Assembly (NCBI GenBank): GCA_040880365.1
Contig: JBBDIO010000011.1
Location: forward strand, 1 to 9,013
Reading direction: 5' to 3'
From: JBBDIO01 sp040880365
Lineage (GTDB): Bacteria; Chloroflexota; Anaerolineae; Caldilineales; Caldilineaceae
DNA length: 9,013 nucleotides
In this document: in pieces, positions 6,410-9,013 of the stretch
How the letters are laid out: the number at the start of each line of letters is the position of its first letter
How positions within the stretch are numbered: position 1 is the first letter of the stretch
The notes under the pieces: generated by a model
The model's input: only the letters and a program-made list of their open reading frames with translations
Told to the model about the DNA's origin: nothing
The model's database searches: none
Program-made: the position numbers and the translations under genes

Positions 6410-7180
6410 ATGAATGTGATGGATCTGCTGCGGTTGGATGGGCGCACGGCGATTGTGACCGGCGCGACCAAAGGATTGGGCAAAGCGATGGCCGAAGGGC
6501 TTGCCGAAGCGGGCGCCGATGTGGTGATCGTCAGTCGCAATCAGGAACAGACCACCACCGTTGCCGCCGAAATCGCGGCTGCGACCGGGCGCAAGGTGCA
6601 GGGCTATGCCTGTGATGTCACCATCCCCGAACAGGTGGATGCGCTGGTGGAACAGGTGTTGGCCGATTTTGGCGGCGTGCACATCCTGGTCAACAATGCG
6701 GGCATCAACATCCGCAACCCCATCGAAGAGCTTTCGCTGGAAGAATTCAACGAAGTCTACAATATCAATGTGGTGGGGCCGTGGCTCATGTGCAAGGCCG
6801 TGGGCAAACATCTGGTGGCCCAGGAATATGGTCGCATCGTCAACATTGGCTCTACACTGTCCATCATCGCGCTGCCGGGGCGCACGCCCTATGCCAGCAG
6901 CAAGGGCGCAGTCTGGCAGATGACGCGCGCGCTGGCGTTGGAATGGGCGCAAAAGGGGATCACCGTCAATTGCATGATGCCCGGTCCCTTTGCCACCGAG
7001 ATGAACAAACCGCTCATGGACGATCCGGTAGCGTTTAAGGATTTTGTGGCAAAGATTCCTATGGGGCGGTGGGGTGAGCTGGATGAGATCAAAGGGCTGG
7101 CGGTTTTCCTGGCGAGCGATGCGTCGAGCTTTATCACCGGCGCGGGGATCACCATCGACGGCGGATGGACGGTGCATTAG
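6410..7180 (+). CDS. Classical short-chain dehydrogenase/reductase (gluconate/2-deoxygluconate dehydrogenase-like)
   Basis: A 256-residue cytoplasmic NAD(P)-dependent oxidoreductase of the classical SDR family. Visible motifs are the cofactor loop TGATKGLG (17-24), Arg43 after the second strand (VSRN), which hints at NADPH, the CDV turn (D69), NNAG (95-98), and the catalytic tetrad N120, S148, Y161 and K165 (YASSK). The C-terminus FITGAGITIDGGW is typical. The length is normal and no active residue is missing. The start at 6410 has AGAAGGA eight bases upstream; ATG 6419 would be too far. The overall sequence resembles gluconate 5-dehydrogenase and KduD-type enzymes, but SDR substrates cannot be read from sequence. 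A sugar-acid role fits the possible enolase-superfamily dehydratase at the right edge, though another gene lies between. The stop is TAG and a strong terminator follows. Confidence 0.93.
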   Translation: MNVMDLLRLDGRTAIVTGATKGLGKAMAEGLAEAGADVVIVSRNQEQTTTVAAEIAAATGRKVQGYACDVTIPEQVDALVEQVLADFGGVHILVNNAGINIRNPIEELSLEEFNEVYNINVVGPWLMCKAVGKHLVAQEYGRIVNIGSTLSIIALPGRTPYASSKGAVWQMTRALALEWAQKGITVNCMMPGPFATEMNKPLMDDPVAFKDFVAKIPMGRWGELDEIKGLAVFLASDASSFITGAGITIDGGWTVH

Positions 7181-7215
7181 GCGTCGCCGCGGGTAAGTCG
7201 AACCAGGCAGATCAG

Positions 7216-7279
7216 AATGGTGATTGGCACCTGCACAATTCGTGCGTGCAGGTGCCAATNNNNNNNNNNACCATTTTTT
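7216..7279 (+). terminator. Intrinsic terminator of the SDR gene, interrupted by an assembly gap
   Basis: The 14-bp arms ATTGGCACCTGCAC (7223-7236) and GTGCAGGTGCCAAT (7246-7259) are perfect complements with a 9-base loop. Outside them, AATGGT (7216-7221) pairs with ACCATT (7270-7275), which lies across the run of Ns. If the gap is really a single C, the stem is 21 bp without mismatch. A run of six Ts (7274-7279) then follows on the plus strand, as expected for a rho-independent terminator acting on the SDR transcript. Confidence 0.8.
7260..7269. other. Assembly gap (10 Ns)
   Basis: Ten Ns inside the right arm of the SDR terminator. Pairing across it suggests that only one base is really missing. 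Confidence 0.95.
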
Positions 7280-7305
7280 ATTGCGAATGAATTTCAGCCT
7301 ATCTC

Positions 7306-8771
7306 TCAGGGGCTGGCGCTGCCTTTGCTAAGCGTGGGCAGATAGGTAGACGGTTGGGTTGCGGCTTCCCCCGTCGCCTGGATACATGCGCTGAATTCCG
7401 ATGTATTGCCAAAAAGGTCGGTGGCGGTGGCGGTGATGAAATCGTTGGGCTGCACAGCATCTACCGTGGTGGTGATCACTGCGCCAAAGCTCAACACGCC
7501 TGCCGCATCGCTGGCCCCGCGCAGATAGCCCAGATAGCGTTCGCCTTCGCCATGCCCCGAATCGTCACATTCGGTATTGGCGAAGAATTCCAGACGGAAA
7601 TCAGTTTCCGCGGTCGTCGTGAGTGTGCCGGTGATGGTGATGCCATTTTCCACATACGCGTCGGTGAGCACCGGGTAATTTTGCAGACGGTTCGCCATAT
7701 TCTCGCCGTCGCTGTCGTTGGGATCGTTCGCGTTCACGCCATCGTTTTCCAGATCGATGCCCAGCCCGCCGTTGGCATAGATGCGGTTGCTGAGGATGCC
7801 TTTTTCGTAGGAAGCACCGAATCCCGTATAGATGGCAAGGCCGTTGCCCGCGTTGTAGGCAATGGTATTGCCCCGGCAACAAAGGGGGCTGCCATCGGGC
7901 GCGTTGCCGTCGAGATAGGTGCCGCCGATGATCTGGGGGCCGGAGCTGACGGCAGCGATACCGTCGTCGCCATTGCCCAGATTCTGGTTATCGGGATTGG
8001 TGCCGATGAAGTTACCCCATATGACGTTGTCCCGCGCTTCCGCGCCGAAAATATAGATTCCGTTTCGCTGATTGCCGCCGATGCGGTTGCTGTGGAGCGT
8101 GTTGTTGCTGGCATTAATCAATACCACGCCGTGGTAGCCGTTGCCCAAAGCGGTTGCGCCATCCAGCCCCACACCGATATAGTTGCTGTGAATAGTGACC
8201 AACTGCATATTGGTTCCAACGATGCCCGAACCCCCAAACCGATTAATTGCCAGCCCTGTGATCTGGCTGAAATCTGCGCCCTCACCGATGTTAAGCCCAT
8301 GTTCACTGCTGGTTGTGGCGCTGCCATCCAGCTCAATCACGGGCGCATCCGTATAGCCGGGCTGCGTGGTGCCGTCGATGGTGATCTGGGCGACAAGTGT
8401 GGGCAACGCCGTTTGCACGGCGATGGTGTGCGGGCCGTCACCGGGTAGGTTGAATTCGATGGTAGACGCTTCGCCGGCGGCATTGGCAGCCAGAATTGCC
8501 GCGCGCAGGGTGCAGGCGGCGGGTGTACACTCGGCGTCACCAGGGTCGGCGGCGCTGTTGACTGTGAACACCGCGCGGCTGGCCTGGGGCGCATGTGGTT
8601 CGCTATTCGTGGCGGCATTGGCGGTGTAAGCCGTGGCAGTGTCGGCCGCGACAGTGGGGCCGGATAGCCAGGTTGTCGCCAATANNNNNNNNNNCCCAGC
8701 GCGGCGCAAACGCTGAAGCTGATGCAGAGTTGTAGCAAGGACCTGCCGTGTAGTGTGGATGATCGGCGCAT
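7306..8771 (-). CDS. Secreted CSLREA-type parallel beta-helix protein
   Basis: An exported protein of roughly 485 residues; the exact length depends on a gap. The start at ATG 8771 has AAAGGG seven bases upstream and gives a signal peptide (MRRSS..., then the hydrophobic LLQLCISFSVCAAL). After the gap the mature protein opens in a different nominal frame (LATTWLSGPTVAAD), so the Ns misstate the gap size. Next comes a CSLREA-like segment, VNSAADPGDAE then CTPAACTLRAAILAANA (about 8480-8570), followed by right-handed beta-helix repeats rich in N-x-I-x-x-N-x-I/G turns (GLAINRFGGSGIVG, NTLHSNRIGGNQRNGIYIFG, NTIAYNAGNGLAIY), the LQNYPVLTDA junction and an Ig-like beta domain (TDFRLEFFANTECDDSGHGE). 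The tail STYLPTLSKG resembles C-terminal motifs of Chloroflexota surface proteins. The role is unknown: adhesin or polysaccharide binding or cleavage are possible, and no catalytic motif is evident. The stop is TGA. Confidence 0.87.
8685..8694. other. Assembly gap (10 Ns) in the signal peptide region
   Basis: The reading frames on the two sides agree only if the true length leaves remainder 2 when divided by 3, for example 2, 5, 8 or 11 bases. Ten Ns therefore create an artificial frameshift. Confidence 0.9.
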
Positions 8772-8778
8772 GGCAATA

Positions 8779-8784
8779 CCCTTT
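8779..8784 (-). promoter_or_regulatory. Ribosome binding site of the beta-helix gene
   Basis: AAAGGG on the minus strand, seven bases before ATG 8771-8769. It decides the start in favour of the signal-peptide frame rather than an in-frame ATG at 8709 that has no hydrophobic leader. Confidence 0.7.
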
Positions 8785-8804
8785 CCAGGAGATTGATCAA
8801 AGTG

Positions 8805-8861
8805 TGCTGGGGCTTATCGTGGTGCAACTGATACACATATCGGCCACGATAAGCCCCAGCA
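8805..8861. repeat. 18-bp perfect inverted repeat upstream of the beta-helix gene
   Basis: TGCTGGGGCTTATCGTGG (8805-8822) and its exact reverse complement (8844-8861), with a 21-base spacer. It lies between the stop of the right-edge gene and the start of the beta-helix gene. No T-run follows on either strand, so it is a poor terminator. It may be a large operator, a leader hairpin or a dispersed repeat. The rest of 8772-8939 shows nothing I recognise. Confidence 0.8.
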
Positions 8862-8939
8862 GTCAACGGCGGGGCAACACGGCAGGCAACAGCGTGATCT
8901 GCAACCTTCTTATGGCGCGCGGGCATGGGTCACGACGAA

Positions 8940-9013
8940 CTACATGACAAAATCAAAGAGTTCGGGGCGCGGGTTCACACCCAGCCCCGGACCGGTGGGC
9001 AGATAGAAATAGC
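8940..9013 (-). CDS. C-terminal end of a probable enolase-superfamily (mandelate racemase/muconate lactonizing) enzyme, partial
   Basis: The last 23 codons enter from the right edge and end at TAG (8942-8940). They read YFYLPTGPGLGVNPRPELFD followed by FVM. The pattern P-x-G-PGLGV near the C-terminus is characteristic of mandelate racemase/muconate lactonizing enzymes, many of which are sugar-acid dehydratases. The catalytic residues lie outside the window, so substrate and even family remain tentative. No other frame in this strip gives a sensible protein. Confidence 0.6.
   Translation of the reverse strand, partial: YFYLPTGPGLGVNPRPELFDFVM

Noticed and set aside
6383..7258. 291-codon minus-strand frame opposite the SDR gene
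   Set aside because: Shadow of the SDR reading frame; no recognisable domain, and the plus-strand product has all SDR catalytic residues.
7354..8448. 364-codon plus-strand frame opposite the beta-helix gene
   Set aside because: It has no ribosome binding site or domain; the repetitive Val/Ala/Gly composition mirrors the beta-helix repeats on the other strand.

Overview
This is a GC-rich bacterial chromosomal window from a draft or metagenome-type assembly, since it holds two runs of exactly ten Ns. Phylum Chloroflexota (Anaerolineae/Caldilineae-like) is my best guess. It rests on gene content, a long secreted CSLREA/beta-helix protein ending in a YLPTL-type tail, and the flavour of the DnaG and sigma sequences. 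It is inference, not proof. I found no prophage, CRISPR array, tRNA, rRNA or insertion sequence.

Left part (1-3247, all minus strand): an SCP2 sterol-carrier-fold protein, then DNA primase (dnaG), then the 5' part of the primary sigma factor gene (rpoD/sigA), which runs off the left edge. dnaG-rpoD is the core of the classical macromolecular synthesis operon. A consensus promoter (TTGACA-N17-TATAAT) sits just before dnaG and fixes its start at 2705. Two things are odd. A TAG replaces the conserved Tyr codon in sigma region 1.2. The dnaG-rpoD junction is built of three 27-bp tandem repeats, each carrying an in-frame stop.

Middle (3248-7279, plus strand): a divergent control region with a strong promoter and overlapping dyads drives an 875-residue U32-family protein (RlhA/YdcP-like with a duplicated core and two cysteine clusters). 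A 25-bp perfect inverted repeat and three 14-bp tandem repeats follow. Next comes a classical short-chain dehydrogenase/reductase, ended by a long hairpin with a U-tract. The first assembly gap falls inside the right arm of that hairpin.

Right part (7306-9013, minus strand): a secreted CSLREA-type parallel beta-helix protein whose signal peptide is broken by the second gap, an 18-bp inverted repeat upstream of it, and at the right edge the last 23 codons of a probable enolase-superfamily (mandelate racemase-like) enzyme.

The replication/transcription genes, the rRNA-modification-type U32 protein, the dehydrogenase and the secreted protein do not form one obvious pathway. I see no convincing new multi-gene system. 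The best leads are the rpoD amber codon, the stop-bearing repeat at the dnaG terminus, the bipartite U32 protein, and the hairpin elements.
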